Of a stretch of 64,000 bases of DNA, positions 16,215 to 24,630 are shown in pieces. The stretch covers positions 1 to 64,000 of the forward strand of contig NZ_JAPAAF010000001.1 in assembly GCF_025907915.1 (NCBI RefSeq), in the 5' to 3' direction. Positions within the stretch are counted from its first letter, which is position 1. Each line of letters begins with the position of its first letter. Below the pieces are notes generated by a model, which was given only the letters and a program-made list of their open reading frames with translations, was not told the DNA's origin and made no database searches. This DNA comes from Gaoshiqia sediminis. GTDB lineage: Bacteria; Bacteroidota; Bacteroidia; Bacteroidales; Prolixibacteraceae. The position numbers and the translations under genes were made by a program.

Positions 16215-16991
16215 ATGAGCAAACAGAAGCTTACACTCGTAAAAGTTGGCGGTAAAGTGGTTGAAGAGAAAGACTCTTTGGCTGATTTGCTCGGCCGCTT
16301 TTCGAAACTCGAAGGACTGAAAGTGCTGGTGCATGGCGGAGGCCGCCTGGCAACGGCTGTGGCCGAGCGCCTGGGTATTGCCACCCAAATGGTGGAAGGC
16401 CGCCGCATTACCGACCAGGGTATGCTCGAAGTGGTGACCATGGTGTATGGCGGGTTGGTGAATAAAAGCATTGTGGCCAACTTGCAGGCCCTGGGGCAGA
16501 ACGCCATCGGGCTGACGGGCGCCGACCTGAACTACATGCAGGCCGTGAAGCGACCGGTAAAAGATATCGATTATGGCTACGTGGGCGACATTGTTTGCGT
16601 GAACGTGGACGAGCTGAAAATGCTGGTTGAAAAGAACGTGGTGCCCGTGCTGGCTCCTCTTTCGCACGACAAAAACGGGCAGATGCTGAACGTGAATGCC
16701 GACACGATTGCCGCCGAAGCTGCCATCGCTTTCAGTAAATATTACGAGGTGGAACTGGTTTACTGCTTCGAAAAGCCCGGTGTGCTCGAAAATCCCGACG
16801 ACGACGACTCGGTAATTGAAAAGCTTACCCATAGCGAATTTAAGGACTTGCAAGCTTATGGCGCCATCCATACCGGCATGATCCCCAAGCTCGACAACAG
16901 CTTCAGCGCCATCAGCCGGGGCGTGTCGCGGGTGCGCATCACCAATATCGAAGGCCTTCAGCAGGGAGGAACTACGCTGGCGGAAGTGTAA
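16215..16991 (+). CDS. argB: N-acylglutamate kinase
   Basis: ArgB phosphorylates the gamma-carboxyl of N-acylglutamate. The 258-residue amino acid kinase has the opening LTLVKVGGKVV, the glycine loop LVHGGGRLATA and the C-terminal GAIHTGMIPKLD region that contributes to the active site. I choose the ATG at 16215 (MSKQKLTL) over one 7 codons upstream because it gives the family's usual N-terminus. It is the last gene before a strong terminator. The acyl group is probably succinyl, judging from argF'. Confidence 0.92.
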   Translation: MSKQKLTLVKVGGKVVEEKDSLADLLGRFSKLEGLKVLVHGGGRLATAVAERLGIATQMVEGRRITDQGMLEVVTMVYGGLVNKSIVANLQALGQNAIGLTGADLNYMQAVKRPVKDIDYGYVGDIVCVNVDELKMLVEKNVVPVLAPLSHDKNGQMLNVNADTIAAEAAIAFSKYYEVELVYCFEKPGVLENPDDDDSVIEKLTHSEFKDLQAYGAIHTGMIPKLDNSFSAISRGVSRVRITNIEGLQQGGTTLAEV

Positions 16992-17013
16992 AATAGTAAC
17001 GGATTTTACCAAA

Positions 17014-17048
17014 GGGCCCGGTCGTTTTGCAACGGCCGGGCCTTTTTG
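17014..17048 (+). terminator. terminator of the arginine/proline cluster
   Basis: A 12-bp stem (GGCCCGGTCGTT with AACGGCCGGGCC, one G-T pair), a TTGC loop and five T form a strong intrinsic terminator 23 bases after argB. Confidence 0.85.
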
Positions 17049-17080
17049 CGGGTGCGTTCGCTTCGGAACATCGGTTGGCC

Positions 17081-17740
17081 TTAGCTGCGTACCGATTTCC
17101 CCAACGACTCGAGCAGTTGGGGGTGATCTTCGAGGGCTATTTTGGCCACCGCGTAAAAATCGCTCATCCAAACATCCAGTTTGGTGAAGGCAGCATCTTT
17201 TTGCTGGGTCGTATCTTCCGATTCGCCTACCTCGCGCAGGTAGGCTGCACGGGCTGTTTCTACTTCGGTGATTAAGCTTATGGCCTGGCTGATTTCTTCG
17301 TCGGTTACTTTAAACCGGGCCAATGAAGTTTTTATCTCGGTGTTGTTCGAAACTTCGGCATAAAACTTTTTCACGGTCTCCATCCATTTCACGTGAGCGC
17401 CCGACAGGTTGCCGCTGACGGCCAGTAAATCGAGTGTCACCGGTTCGTTCCGGAATGCCACTTTGGCTTTTTTGCGGTGGGCCTTGTATAAAGCAGCCAG
17501 CTCGCTTTTCTTTTGGTTGAATACGGCATAGGCGGCCGATGTTTCGTCGTCTTCGGTCTTGTTCAGGGTGTAAACCTGCAAGGTGTTGGCAAAAAGGCTT
17601 TCGCCCACGGCGATTACTTCCGGGGTGTACCCGAATTCATCCAACAGGGATGAGATGGTGGGTTGATTTTTTACGTTTTCGAGCGAAACCCGGTATTGCT
17701 CCAATACCGCGGCTTCTGAATTGGTTTTGTTTGTGGCCAT
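17081..17740 (-). CDS. helical protein of unknown function, next to a 21-bp repeat array
   Basis: This 219-residue protein is predicted to be all alpha-helical and acidic/polar, with no signal peptide, membrane segment or catalytic motif. I believe similar orphan proteins occur in other Bacteroidota but know no function. The ATG at 17740 (MATNKTNSEAAVLEQYR) is preferred over a TTG eight codons upstream. Directly upstream, 40 bases before the start, begins an array of nine phased 21-bp units. A similar-sized helical orphan at 36.1 kb also adjoins a 21-bp-period array. It converges on argB and shares no operon. Confidence 0.7.
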   Translation of the reverse strand: MATNKTNSEAAVLEQYRVSLENVKNQPTISSLLDEFGYTPEVIAVGESLFANTLQVYTLNKTEDDETSAAYAVFNQKKSELAALYKAHRKKAKVAFRNEPVTLDLLAVSGNLSGAHVKWMETVKKFYAEVSNNTEIKTSLARFKVTDEEISQAISLITEVETARAAYLREVGESEDTTQQKDAAFTKLDVWMSDFYAVAKIALEDHPQLLESLGKSVRS

Positions 17741-17779
17741 TTCAATAACATTTAAGTTTGACAATAACTATTTTGCCGT

Positions 17780-17968
17780 GTCCTTATTGGTCACGAGCTG
17801 TTCCTTAACATGTTTTGCGCGTTCCTTAACGCGCTTGGTCCACTCCTTAACACAATTGGTGCATTCCTTAACGTTGTTCTTCGATTCCTTACAGCAAACG
17901 GCGGGTTCCTTATGCTGCTTCTTCTATCCCTTGCAGGTTGGGATTTTGTCCTGATCGTTCAACCGAAA
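17780..17968. repeat. array of nine degenerate 21-bp repeats
   Basis: Units begin at 17780, 17801, 17822, 17843, 17864, 17885, 17906, 17927 and 17948, always 21 bases apart. The first 7-9 bases are conserved (TTCCTTAAC in the best copies) and the remaining 12 vary freely. On the minus strand one frame reads KE-X5 heptads (KESKNNV, KECTNCV, KEWTKRV, KERAKHV), but it has no start codon and ends in TAG just before the helical gene. 21 bases equals two helical turns, so the motif repeats on one face of the DNA. Confidence 0.8.
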
Positions 17969-18132
17969 TCAACAGTGGTTCAAATATAAAGTATTTTGGT
18001 AACTACAAAATGGGGTAAGCTGAATTATTTATGAAAAGTTTGTAGTTTTTTTTCAGGAAAACTTTCCTTCCCGGAAACCACCTTCCTTTCTCCCGGAATC
18101 CGTAATTTTAGGGAACTCAAAAAACGAATGCT

Positions 18133-18420
18133 ATGGAAAACCGTGAAAAGTACATCGACAAGTTATCGGCAAAACTGAAAGAATGGGATGCCGACATTCA
18201 ACAGCTGGAAGAAAAAATGGAACGTGCCAAAACCAAGGTAAGGGCAGATTATCAGGAAGAACTGGATGAATTGCGGGCCAGGAAGGACGAAGCCCGGGAA
18301 AAGCTGCGCGAAATTCAGGAAGCCTCGGGCGATGCCTGGGAAGAGCTCAAAGTGGGCATGGAGAAAAGTTGGGACATCTTGAGCGATGCCTTCAAAAATG
18401 CTTTTGAAAAATTTAAGTAG
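18133..18420 (+). CDS. small coiled-coil protein, sll1863-like stress family
   Basis: This 95-residue protein is highly charged and made of heptad-like helices from residue 5 to about 70 (AKLKEWDADIQQLEEKMERA, ARKDEAREKLREI). A short C-terminal amphipathic helix rich in Phe and Trp follows (WDILSDAFKNAFEKF). The pattern resembles small proteins annotated as sll1863-family stress response proteins. The biochemical role is unknown. It is cytoplasmic, with no signal peptide. It stands alone between the 21-bp array and a palindrome-rich stretch. Confidence 0.7.
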   Translation: MENREKYIDKLSAKLKEWDADIQQLEEKMERAKTKVRADYQEELDELRARKDEAREKLREIQEASGDAWEELKVGMEKSWDILSDAFKNAFEKFK

Positions 18421-18540
18421 CCCGGCTGTTGGATGTTCGGCTGTGATTTTAGGGATACCTAATAACCACTTAAGGGGAAATGAATTAAATATTTCCAATT
18501 CTTGTAAAGAATCTTATTACAAAAAAATAGGTTATTGGTT

Positions 18541-18680
18541 GGTGCGGAGCACCATAATATTTGTAGAAAAAATCGGACGTGGCGTTTCCAGGTGCAGCGC
18601 ACCGAAATATCAGCCAATATCTTCGGTGCACTGCACCTCGGGATCATACATCATTACAAATTCCTACAAATATCACGCGA
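18541..18680. repeat. nested palindromic element, hairpin plus ATATTTGTAGAAA type
   Basis: Three 13-bp palindromes, GGTGCGGAGCACC (18541), GGTGCAGCGCACC (18591) and GGTGCACTGCACC (18625), are spaced through the gap. The second and third form the arms of a larger inverted repeat that includes CCGAA.ATAT. The outer flanks carry ATATTTGTAGAAA near 18558 and its complement CTACAAATAT near 18665. The whole unit is therefore one compound palindrome. A single related unit lies at 38161-38192. It behaves like a non-autonomous dispersed repeat. Confidence 0.65.
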
Positions 18681-18793
18681 CGATGTCGCTAACCCATATC
18701 AAAAGACTTCAACCTATAAAGAAACTGGAATTATTTATATAGAATCCCCTAATGAATTTAATGACCATCTTCTTACCCTGTAAAACGCAGCGT

Positions 18794-19579
18794 ATGCTAT
18801 TTTGGAAGAAAAAGAAAAAGATTGGCCTCGCCCTGGGTGGGGGCGCCGTTTTTGGCGCTGCCCATATTGGGGTGCTGAAGGCCGTTGAGGAGCTTAAAAT
18901 TCCGGTCAGCTTTATTGCCGGGACCAGTATTGGCGCTATGGTGTCGGCTTTTTACGCTTTTGGCGTTGGGCTTCCGGAGCTCGAAAAAATAGCGAAAGAT
19001 TTGCGGTGGCTCGATATTTCGGGACTCACGCTGTCGGAGTTTGGCCTGCTATCGAATAAAAAGCTGGGAGAGTTGCTTGGCGAGAAGATCGGTGATGTGG
19101 AGCTCAGCCAATCAAAAATACCGCTGGCCATGGTAGCTACCGATATTACTACCGGCGAGCGGGTTGTGCTGAAGGATGGGAAACTGGCCCCGGCCGTGAT
19201 GGCCAGCACCTGTATCCCGGGTATTTTCAAGCCGGTTGAAATTGGCGACCGCCTGCTGGTGGATGGTGGCATTGTTGAAAACGTGCCGCTGTCGCCCCTG
19301 CACGAGTTGGGCGCCGATTATGTCATCGCCGTTGATTTGAATGCCAACCATAAGTACAAGAAGCCTGAAAATATTATCGAAGTTTTACTGAATAGCTTTC
19401 ATTTTGCCCTGCAAACCACAGCCCGCCTGCAAACCGAAGATGCCGATCTGCTTATTCAGCCCGACTTGTCGGAATTCAACCGGATTGATTTGAACCAGGT
19501 AGAAGAACTAATCGAAGCCGGTTACGCCGAAGCCATGAGGGTATTGAAAGATATCGACAAGAGATTGAGGGAAAAATGA
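18794..19579 (+). CDS. patatin-like phospholipase (RssA type)
   Basis: This 261-residue protein is a cytoplasmic patatin-like acyl hydrolase. It has the oxyanion glycine loop LALGGGAVFGAAHIG, the nucleophile elbow GTSIG and the DGG catalytic aspartate (LVDGGIVENVP), in the normal order and spacing of short bacterial NTE/RssA proteins. I place the start at the ATG at 18794 (MLFWKKKKKIG); the upstream in-frame ATG at 18752 would add residues unlike the family. The substrate is unknown, probably a lysophospholipid or related lipid ester. No operon partner. Confidence 0.88.
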   Translation: MLFWKKKKKIGLALGGGAVFGAAHIGVLKAVEELKIPVSFIAGTSIGAMVSAFYAFGVGLPELEKIAKDLRWLDISGLTLSEFGLLSNKKLGELLGEKIGDVELSQSKIPLAMVATDITTGERVVLKDGKLAPAVMASTCIPGIFKPVEIGDRLLVDGGIVENVPLSPLHELGADYVIAVDLNANHKYKKPENIIEVLLNSFHFALQTTARLQTEDADLLIQPDLSEFNRIDLNQVEELIEAGYAEAMRVLKDIDKRLREK

Positions 19580-20088
19580 AAAACAAACATGATTCCCGGA
19601 AATCAGGAAGAGAAATTAAAGTGGACTAAAAAAACTTGTCAAGTTGGCTTGATCACTGGAAGAACGAGGCGGCCAGTCCAAAAGCTGACATGCTCTTTCT
19701 TTGGCTCCTGACAGTTTTAAAAATGCTGCTTCAAGAAGAAAGCAAAGACAACGTTGGGAGCCATAAATATAACAGATCAGTAATTCGTTTTCAGCTTATC
19801 TCCATGTTGATCGGAGCGAGTGCGTTGGCCGTCAAAACGCCCGGCAGAGGGTTCGTTTTGACAAGATTTTTGCTTCCTTTTCATCGAATGGAAAAGGAAG
19901 GGCCAGTCCGGCTTGAGGACAGGTCAATTTTATAGTAGCGGTAGGAATCGCTTTCTCGAAATCGCAGGTTGAAGGCTCCCGGGACGCCCGAAATTCAACA
20001 CAAAAAAAGTGTATTTTCCAGGTAGTGAGCTTGTTTAAGAATCAGCAGGTAAAAAGTGACGAAAACAGGAAATGAGAGCCTTTTAGAG
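19580..20088. other. intergenic stretch with two perfect hairpins
   Basis: About 500 bases separate the patatin gene from the amt terminator without a convincing gene. GTCAAAACG (19831-19839) pairs perfectly with CGTTTTGAC (19854-19862). CTTCCTTTTC (19873-19882) pairs perfectly with GAAAAGGAAG (19891-19900). The two adjacent hairpins could be part of a small RNA or the remnant of a mobile element. A 99-codon frame crossing them looks spurious. Confidence 0.5.
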
Positions 20089-20117
20089 AAAAAAAGGGCC
20101 CGCCGATTGGCGGGCCC
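20089..20117 (-). terminator. terminator of the glnK-amt operon
   Basis: GGGCCCGCC and GGCGGGCCC form a perfect 9-bp GC stem around a 4-base loop, followed on the minus strand by seven T. It lies 36 bases after the amt stop. Confidence 0.9.
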
Positions 20118-20153
20118 TCGAGAAAGCTACAGACTTAAAGGCTGAAGAAATTA

Positions 20154-21386
20154 TTAATTGTAGGCACTTTCTCCGTGTTCATATACATCCAAACCTTCTT
20201 CTTCAATACGTCTGGATACTCTGAGTACTTTAGCTGCTTTGAGGATGCTAAACAGGATCAACCCTGCACCGAAAGCCCAAACAAAGAAGGTAAGTACGCC
20301 AATGGACTGAATTCCCAATGCTTTGGCGCCATGTCCGTAGAACAGGCCTTCAGAAGTTGAGAACAAGCCAACGGCCAGTGTTCCGAATGCGCCGCATACA
20401 CCGTGAACCGATACAGCGCCAACGGGGTCGTCCACTTTCAGGATTTTATCAAAGAACTCAACCGCGAACGGAAGGATGAAACCAGCCAAGGTACCGATCA
20501 GTACGGCGCCAACGGGATCAACCACATCGCAACCGGCAGTGATGGCTACCAAACCAGCCAATGCGCCGTTAAGGGTCAGCGACAAGGCAGGACGTTTGTA
20601 GCGTATCCACGCAACCAGCATGGCGGTAACAGCACCGGCAGCAGCGGCCAGGTTAGTGGTTACGGCAATGTGCCCGAGGGCAACGGCGTTTTCAGTTCCG
20701 GCGGCAGCCAACTGCGAGCCCGGGTTGAAACCGAACCAGCCAAACCACAGGATAAATACACCCAGGGCGCCAAAAGTGAGGTTGTGACCGGGGATCGCTT
20801 TTGCTTTTCCTTTAGCATCGTATTTACCGATACGCGGACCAATCACAGCAGCTCCGGCCAAACCAATCCATCCGCCAACGGAGTGTACAATCGATGAACC
20901 GGCAAAGTCGTGGAAGCCCAGTTCGCTCAGCCAGCCACCTCCCCAGGTCCAGTGACCGGAAATTGGGTAGATCAACACCGTAATTACAATGGAGAAAATC
21001 AGGTAGGCCGAGAATTCGGTACGTTCGGCCACGGCTCCCGAAACGATAGTGGCAGCCGTTGCGGCAAACACGGTTTGGAAGAACAAGTCGGCGTAATCCG
21101 AATAGTTGTCACCAAATCCATCGCTCATAAAAAACAGGTCGGGGGTCCCGATAAATCCGCCGATCGAGTCGCCGTACATCAGGGTAAAACCAATAGCCCA
21201 GTAGAGTATCGAACCGATGGAGAAGTCCATCAAGTTTTTCATCAAAATGTTTGCGGTGTTTTTCGAGCGGGTGAAACCAGCTTCCACCATTGCAAACCCA
21301 GGTTGCATAAACATTACCAGAAAAGCAGCAATGAGCAACCACATATTGTCGAGGCCTATTTGCAGGCCATGTAAAGTTTCTTCCAT
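20154..21386 (-). CDS. amt: ammonium transporter
   Basis: Amt conducts ammonium/ammonia across the inner membrane. The 410-residue protein shows eleven or so membrane helices and the family landmarks: the gating region DLFFQTVFAATAATIVSGAVAER, here quoted only in part as FAATAATIVSGAVAER, and the twin pore histidines in SSIVHSVGG and VSVHGVCG. The short polar C-tail ending EEEGLDVYEHGESAYN is the site where PII proteins dock. It lies 11 bases after glnK, the classic partnership in which GlnK plugs the channel when nitrogen is plentiful. There is no separate N-terminal signal peptide. Confidence 0.95.
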   Translation of the reverse strand: MEETLHGLQIGLDNMWLLIAAFLVMFMQPGFAMVEAGFTRSKNTANILMKNLMDFSIGSILYWAIGFTLMYGDSIGGFIGTPDLFFMSDGFGDNYSDYADLFFQTVFAATAATIVSGAVAERTEFSAYLIFSIVITVLIYPISGHWTWGGGWLSELGFHDFAGSSIVHSVGGWIGLAGAAVIGPRIGKYDAKGKAKAIPGHNLTFGALGVFILWFGWFGFNPGSQLAAAGTENAVALGHIAVTTNLAAAAGAVTAMLVAWIRYKRPALSLTLNGALAGLVAITAGCDVVDPVGAVLIGTLAGFILPFAVEFFDKILKVDDPVGAVSVHGVCGAFGTLAVGLFSTSEGLFYGHGAKALGIQSIGVLTFFVWAFGAGLILFSILKAAKVLRVSRRIEEEGLDVYEHGESAYN

Positions 21387-21397
21387 GATCGTTTATT

Positions 21398-21754
21398 TTA
21401 TTCTTCTTTACCTTTAATGTATAATGACTCGTCGCCAAACTCTCCGGTGCGAATCCGGTAGGATTCATCTATTTTGGAAATGAAAATCTTTCCGTCGCCG
21501 ATTTCACCGGTCCGTGCTGCTTTCATGATGGCCAGCACCGTTTTTTCCACATTCTTCTCGCGAACAATGATGGACATCATGGTCCGTTCGATCGTACTGG
21601 TATCGTAAACCACACCACGGTAGGTGCGTTCTTGTCGTGTTTGTCCTACGCCTCGTACATCCCAAAAGGAGAAGAATTCGATTCCCACTTCGTGAAGTGC
21701 ATCAACCACTTCGTCGAATTTGGTTTTTCTAATAATTGCTTCAATCTTTTTCAT
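21398..21754 (-). CDS. glnK: PII nitrogen regulatory protein
   Basis: This 118-residue PII protein is a cytoplasmic trimer that binds ATP/ADP and 2-oxoglutarate and controls Amt. It retains the PII opening MKKIEAIIRKTKFDEV, the ATP-binding segment TGEIGDGKIFI and the C-terminal RIRTGE. The T-loop differs from the enterobacterial form: it reads RGVGQTRQERTYRGVVY, one residue shorter, with Tyr50 at the place of the uridylylated Tyr51. It sits between an outer-membrane protein gene (18-base gap) and amt (11-base gap), so all three are probably one transcript. Confidence 0.93.
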   Translation of the reverse strand: MKKIEAIIRKTKFDEVVDALHEVGIEFFSFWDVRGVGQTRQERTYRGVVYDTSTIERTMMSIIVREKNVEKTVLAIMKAARTGEIGDGKIFISKIDESYRIRTGEFGDESLYIKGKEE

Positions 21755-21772
21755 TTCAGTCTGTTTTAATGA

Positions 21773-22429
21773 TTATAATGAGATAGCTACAACAATGTGG
21801 AACTGTTCGCTTGAGGGGTTCAGGATTGCAGTTCCGGAAACAGGAAGTGAGAATGAGTCGGTGATTTTAATTTCTTTGGAAGTGCCTATCCCAATGTTAC
21901 ACAGGTCGAAATCACCGTCCATTGTGTAGGCGCCGTCTCCTGCGCCAACAAACAGGTTAACAGCTCCGGCTGTTAATCCGGCTTCGAAATAAACGTCTTC
22001 AATGCCGCTGTCATCGCTTCCTTTCATGTATGCGGCAGTCAACGAGAAGTCACCCAATCCGAGGCTGACCATCGGTTCAAAGAAGTGAGAGTCGCCGTCG
22101 AAATATTCCGACCCGGGGAAGTAGTAGTCCGTCAGGGTGAGGGTCAGTGAACTAGATTCTCCCAAGTCGAAACCATAGCTGGCGTACAGGTCGGCTTCGG
22201 CAGCTTCGTCAATGGTCAATCCGTACGATCCCCAGGCGCCAATGGCAAAACCGCCTGTGCTGAACTCAACTGAAGGCTGCATGGCCGGTCCGGTTCCGAA
22301 TTTTGTACCGCGCCATACATAGCTGCTGACGAAATCAACTCCTGTGCTCCATGAGCTTTCTTGTGCTTGAACGTTTAAAGCAAAAATAGTTGCCAGTCCA
22401 AAAACTAAAAGTTTAAATGCTTTTTTCAT
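21773..22429 (-). CDS. TorF-like putative outer-membrane porin
   Basis: This 218-residue protein has a clear signal peptide (cleavage near NVQAQ, residue 23). The remainder alternates aromatic and small residues like a beta-barrel: FVSSYVWRGTKFG, then repeated short strands, ending in a beta-strand FHIVVAISL. The opening SSYVWRG is typical of the TorF family of putative porins. It is the first gene of the operon with glnK and amt, which suggests a role in passage of ammonium or another nitrogen source through the outer membrane. That role is inferred from position only. Confidence 0.8.
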   Translation of the reverse strand: MKKAFKLLVFGLATIFALNVQAQESSWSTGVDFVSSYVWRGTKFGTGPAMQPSVEFSTGGFAIGAWGSYGLTIDEAAEADLYASYGFDLGESSSLTLTLTDYYFPGSEYFDGDSHFFEPMVSLGLGDFSLTAAYMKGSDDSGIEDVYFEAGLTAGAVNLFVGAGDGAYTMDGDFDLCNIGIGTSKEIKITDSFSLPVSGTAILNPSSEQFHIVVAISL

Positions 22430-23001
22430 GATTAAAAAATTTAAGGGTTAAACTGAACTTTTTGTAATTAATTCTTTTTGTGTTTTGCTTTAACGTGTGT
22501 GATCTTTTAAAAATGCTCTTTTTTTAAATGACCCCCCTTTGTTTTTGATCTCCGGTTCAAAAGTAGAGATATTTTGAAAGAATGATCTCGAAAAATAGGG
22601 GGCATGTATTCAATTAATGCAAAATTAACATTCAAAACCCCTGAAAATACAGGTGGTTTGATCTGAAAAATATCAAAATATCAGCTAGTGGTAGTTGAAA
22701 TAGGGGGGTGTCTCTGAGAAAATATGTTTTTTGATGGTTGATTTATGGCCGCAATCTATCAAAGTGTCAAAAAATGCTAAAAATGAAATATAAAAAAGTA
22801 AAAAGACAGAATAGAGTTGCAAAAAGAATAAAACGATAGAATAGGGACTTTTCAGGTTTCAAAAAGACATTATTTGATTTGGTGGTATTATATCAGGCTG
22901 GCTGTTTGTTGTTTTTGATAAAGTATTTTTTTGGAAGAGGAAGTATGAAATTAGCAGCCTTCTGAAAAATAAGATGAAAATTGGGTGCTTTTGGGGGAAA
23001 T
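22430..23001. other. AT-rich intergenic region upstream of the glnK-amt operon
   Basis: This 570-base stretch has no gene. Near its left end the minus strand carries TACTTTTG (22558-22565), a match to the -7 motif TAnnTTTG, placed 128 bases before the porin gene. The rest is A/T-rich with no repeat strong enough to report. No sigma-54 type TGGCAC-N5-TTGC site was found. Confidence 0.5.
22558..22565 (-). promoter_or_regulatory. candidate -7 box of the porin-glnK-amt operon
   Basis: TACTTTTG on the minus strand fits TAnnTTTG. The -33 element is unclear (TTTCG at a long spacing), so the call rests on one motif and its position. Confidence 0.35.
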
Positions 23002-24630
23002 TCAGTTGGTTCGTACCAGGTACATGGTATCTAATGAGCTCTCACGAAGCTGGGGGATAATAAACTTGATCCCGGTCCGGTTCATGTTTTTATTTTTCAG
23101 GGGTATGATGTTTTTGGCAGCGATCCCGGTTTGTCGGATGCTGTCGAGCCCGGCAGGGGTGGTGTAAATCCAGGATCCCGGACGTTGGAGTGTTTCCAGT
23201 AGTTGCGATTTGTCTTTTATTTGTGTGGCGTTAGCTTTCCCGTAGAAAAACAATTCATACTGGTCGTATAGATAATTGTATAGTTGTTCATCGGGACCTG
23301 CCTGTTCGTTAAAAAGCCTGGCTGTTTCTACCGACGATTGAAAACTGAAGGTGTATGGAAAAACCTGCCGGTTGAGGTAGAGATTGGTCAACGCTATTAA
23401 TAAAACAGAAGGGAGCAATAGTTTCTCGGTTACGAATCCTTTTTGCAGGTATATAAACAAACATGCAGTGCCCACCGCCAGTAGCAGCACCCAGTAAAAC
23501 GGGTTTCCGGAAGGAAACAGGTAAATAATCAGGGCTAACAGAAAAAACGCTATCAGTCCGAAAGAGATGCCCTGAAAAAGTTGTATGGTTTTTAGTTCTT
23601 TGCTTTCGGGTTTGTTTAAAAAATGAACCGTCCATTTGGCGGTCAATACCGATAGCATCGGTACCAAAATGAAAATATAATTGGGCGCTTTCCCCCGTGC
23701 CAGCGAGATAATAATGAAATAGACCCAGATGCCCCCGAGAAGGAAGTGTTCTTGCTGTTTGAGGGGATTGCTAACGATTGCTTTAAATTCGAAGAAGATG
23801 CTGGCAAAAAGCAGTAATGACCAGGGAGCGTATAAATAAAGGAGGTTGTGTATATAAAAAAGATGGTCTGTGTTGTTGCCGACATACTCTCCTGAGATGC
23901 GTCCCACGTTGTTGGTCCAAAAGAAAAACCGGAGGCCTTCTGGTCCAAACTGATTTTGCAAGCCGATGAAAGCGGGCGAAGCAACGAGCAGGGAAATGGT
24001 GATCCCCGCCAGCCATTTGGGGTGAAAAAGTTGCTTGAAGTCGCCTTTCAGCAACAGGTGTGCTCCCAGGGCGAAGGCAGGCACAGCGCCACCAATCGGG
24101 CCTTTGCTCATCATGGCCAGGCCAATGCCTGTAAAAGCCAGGATGAAATTCAGGGCCTTTCGTCGCTTCAGATATTCTGAAAGCTGCCAAATGGCCAATG
24201 CTACATTCGCTTGCAGCAGCAGATCAGTATGGATGTCCATACAATATAAAAAGTAGAACTGCGAAAAGAACAGCATGCTGGCTGCTAGTTGTCCGGTACG
24301 CTTGTTATACAGGCTTTGTCCGAGTTTGTAGGTGAAGAAAATGCCCAGGAAGCCATACAGCACCGGGAATATTTTGAAGCTGGGATTATTAAGTCCGCCA
24401 ATCTTGAAGCCCAGCGCTGCGAGCCAAAAAAGCAAAGGAGGTTTCTGGTCGTAGGCATCGCCATGTATTTTCAGGTTGATGTAGTCGCCACTTTCTGTGA
24501 TATGCCGGGCAATGGCGGCATATTTACCGGCATCGCCCGTCAGGTCGATAAACAATCCGAAGTAATAAGCTGCCAGTGCCAGCAGAAGGGCAAATATCGC
24601 GATGAAGGAAAGTTTGTTTCGTTCGAACAT
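23002..24630 (-). CDS. membrane glycosyltransferase, ArnT/GT39 type
   Basis: This 542-residue integral membrane protein has about twelve hydrophobic segments. The first periplasmic loop carries the catalytic-type acidic motif (LTGDAGKYAAIA, with Asp before the second helix), and the segment DQKPPLLFWLAALG resembles the KPPL signature of PMT_2/ArnT enzymes. These use a polyprenyl-phosphate sugar and transfer the sugar to lipid A, other lipids or proteins in the periplasm. The C-terminal 120 residues form a soluble domain. Neither acceptor nor sugar can be read from the sequence, and no operon partner is present. Confidence 0.85.
   Translation of the reverse strand: MFERNKLSFIAIFALLLALAAYYFGLFIDLTGDAGKYAAIARHITESGDYINLKIHGDAYDQKPPLLFWLAALGFKIGGLNNPSFKIFPVLYGFLGIFFTYKLGQSLYNKRTGQLAASMLFFSQFYFLYCMDIHTDLLLQANVALAIWQLSEYLKRRKALNFILAFTGIGLAMMSKGPIGGAVPAFALGAHLLLKGDFKQLFHPKWLAGITISLLVASPAFIGLQNQFGPEGLRFFFWTNNVGRISGEYVGNNTDHLFYIHNLLYLYAPWSLLLFASIFFEFKAIVSNPLKQQEHFLLGGIWVYFIIISLARGKAPNYIFILVPMLSVLTAKWTVHFLNKPESKELKTIQLFQGISFGLIAFFLLALIIYLFPSGNPFYWVLLLAVGTACLFIYLQKGFVTEKLLLPSVLLIALTNLYLNRQVFPYTFSFQSSVETARLFNEQAGPDEQLYNYLYDQYELFFYGKANATQIKDKSQLLETLQRPGSWIYTTPAGLDSIRQTGIAAKNIIPLKNKNMNRTGIKFIIPQLRESSLDTMYLVRTN

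Noticed and set aside
17721-17954. 77-codon plus-strand frame with SLT-type heptads
   Set aside because: It is the 21-bp array again and begins inside the opposite-strand gene; no sign of a start signal.
17780-17968. CRISPR array
   Set aside because: The period is only 21 bases with a 7-9 base core, there is no full-length repeat and spacer, and no cas genes are present.
19636-19935. 99-codon plus-strand frame
   Set aside because: It runs through both hairpins at 19831-19900 and has no protein-like pattern or family.
22430-23001. Sigma-54 promoter or NtrC-type control of glnK-amt
   Set aside because: No TGGCAC-N5-TTGC-like site on the minus strand was found.
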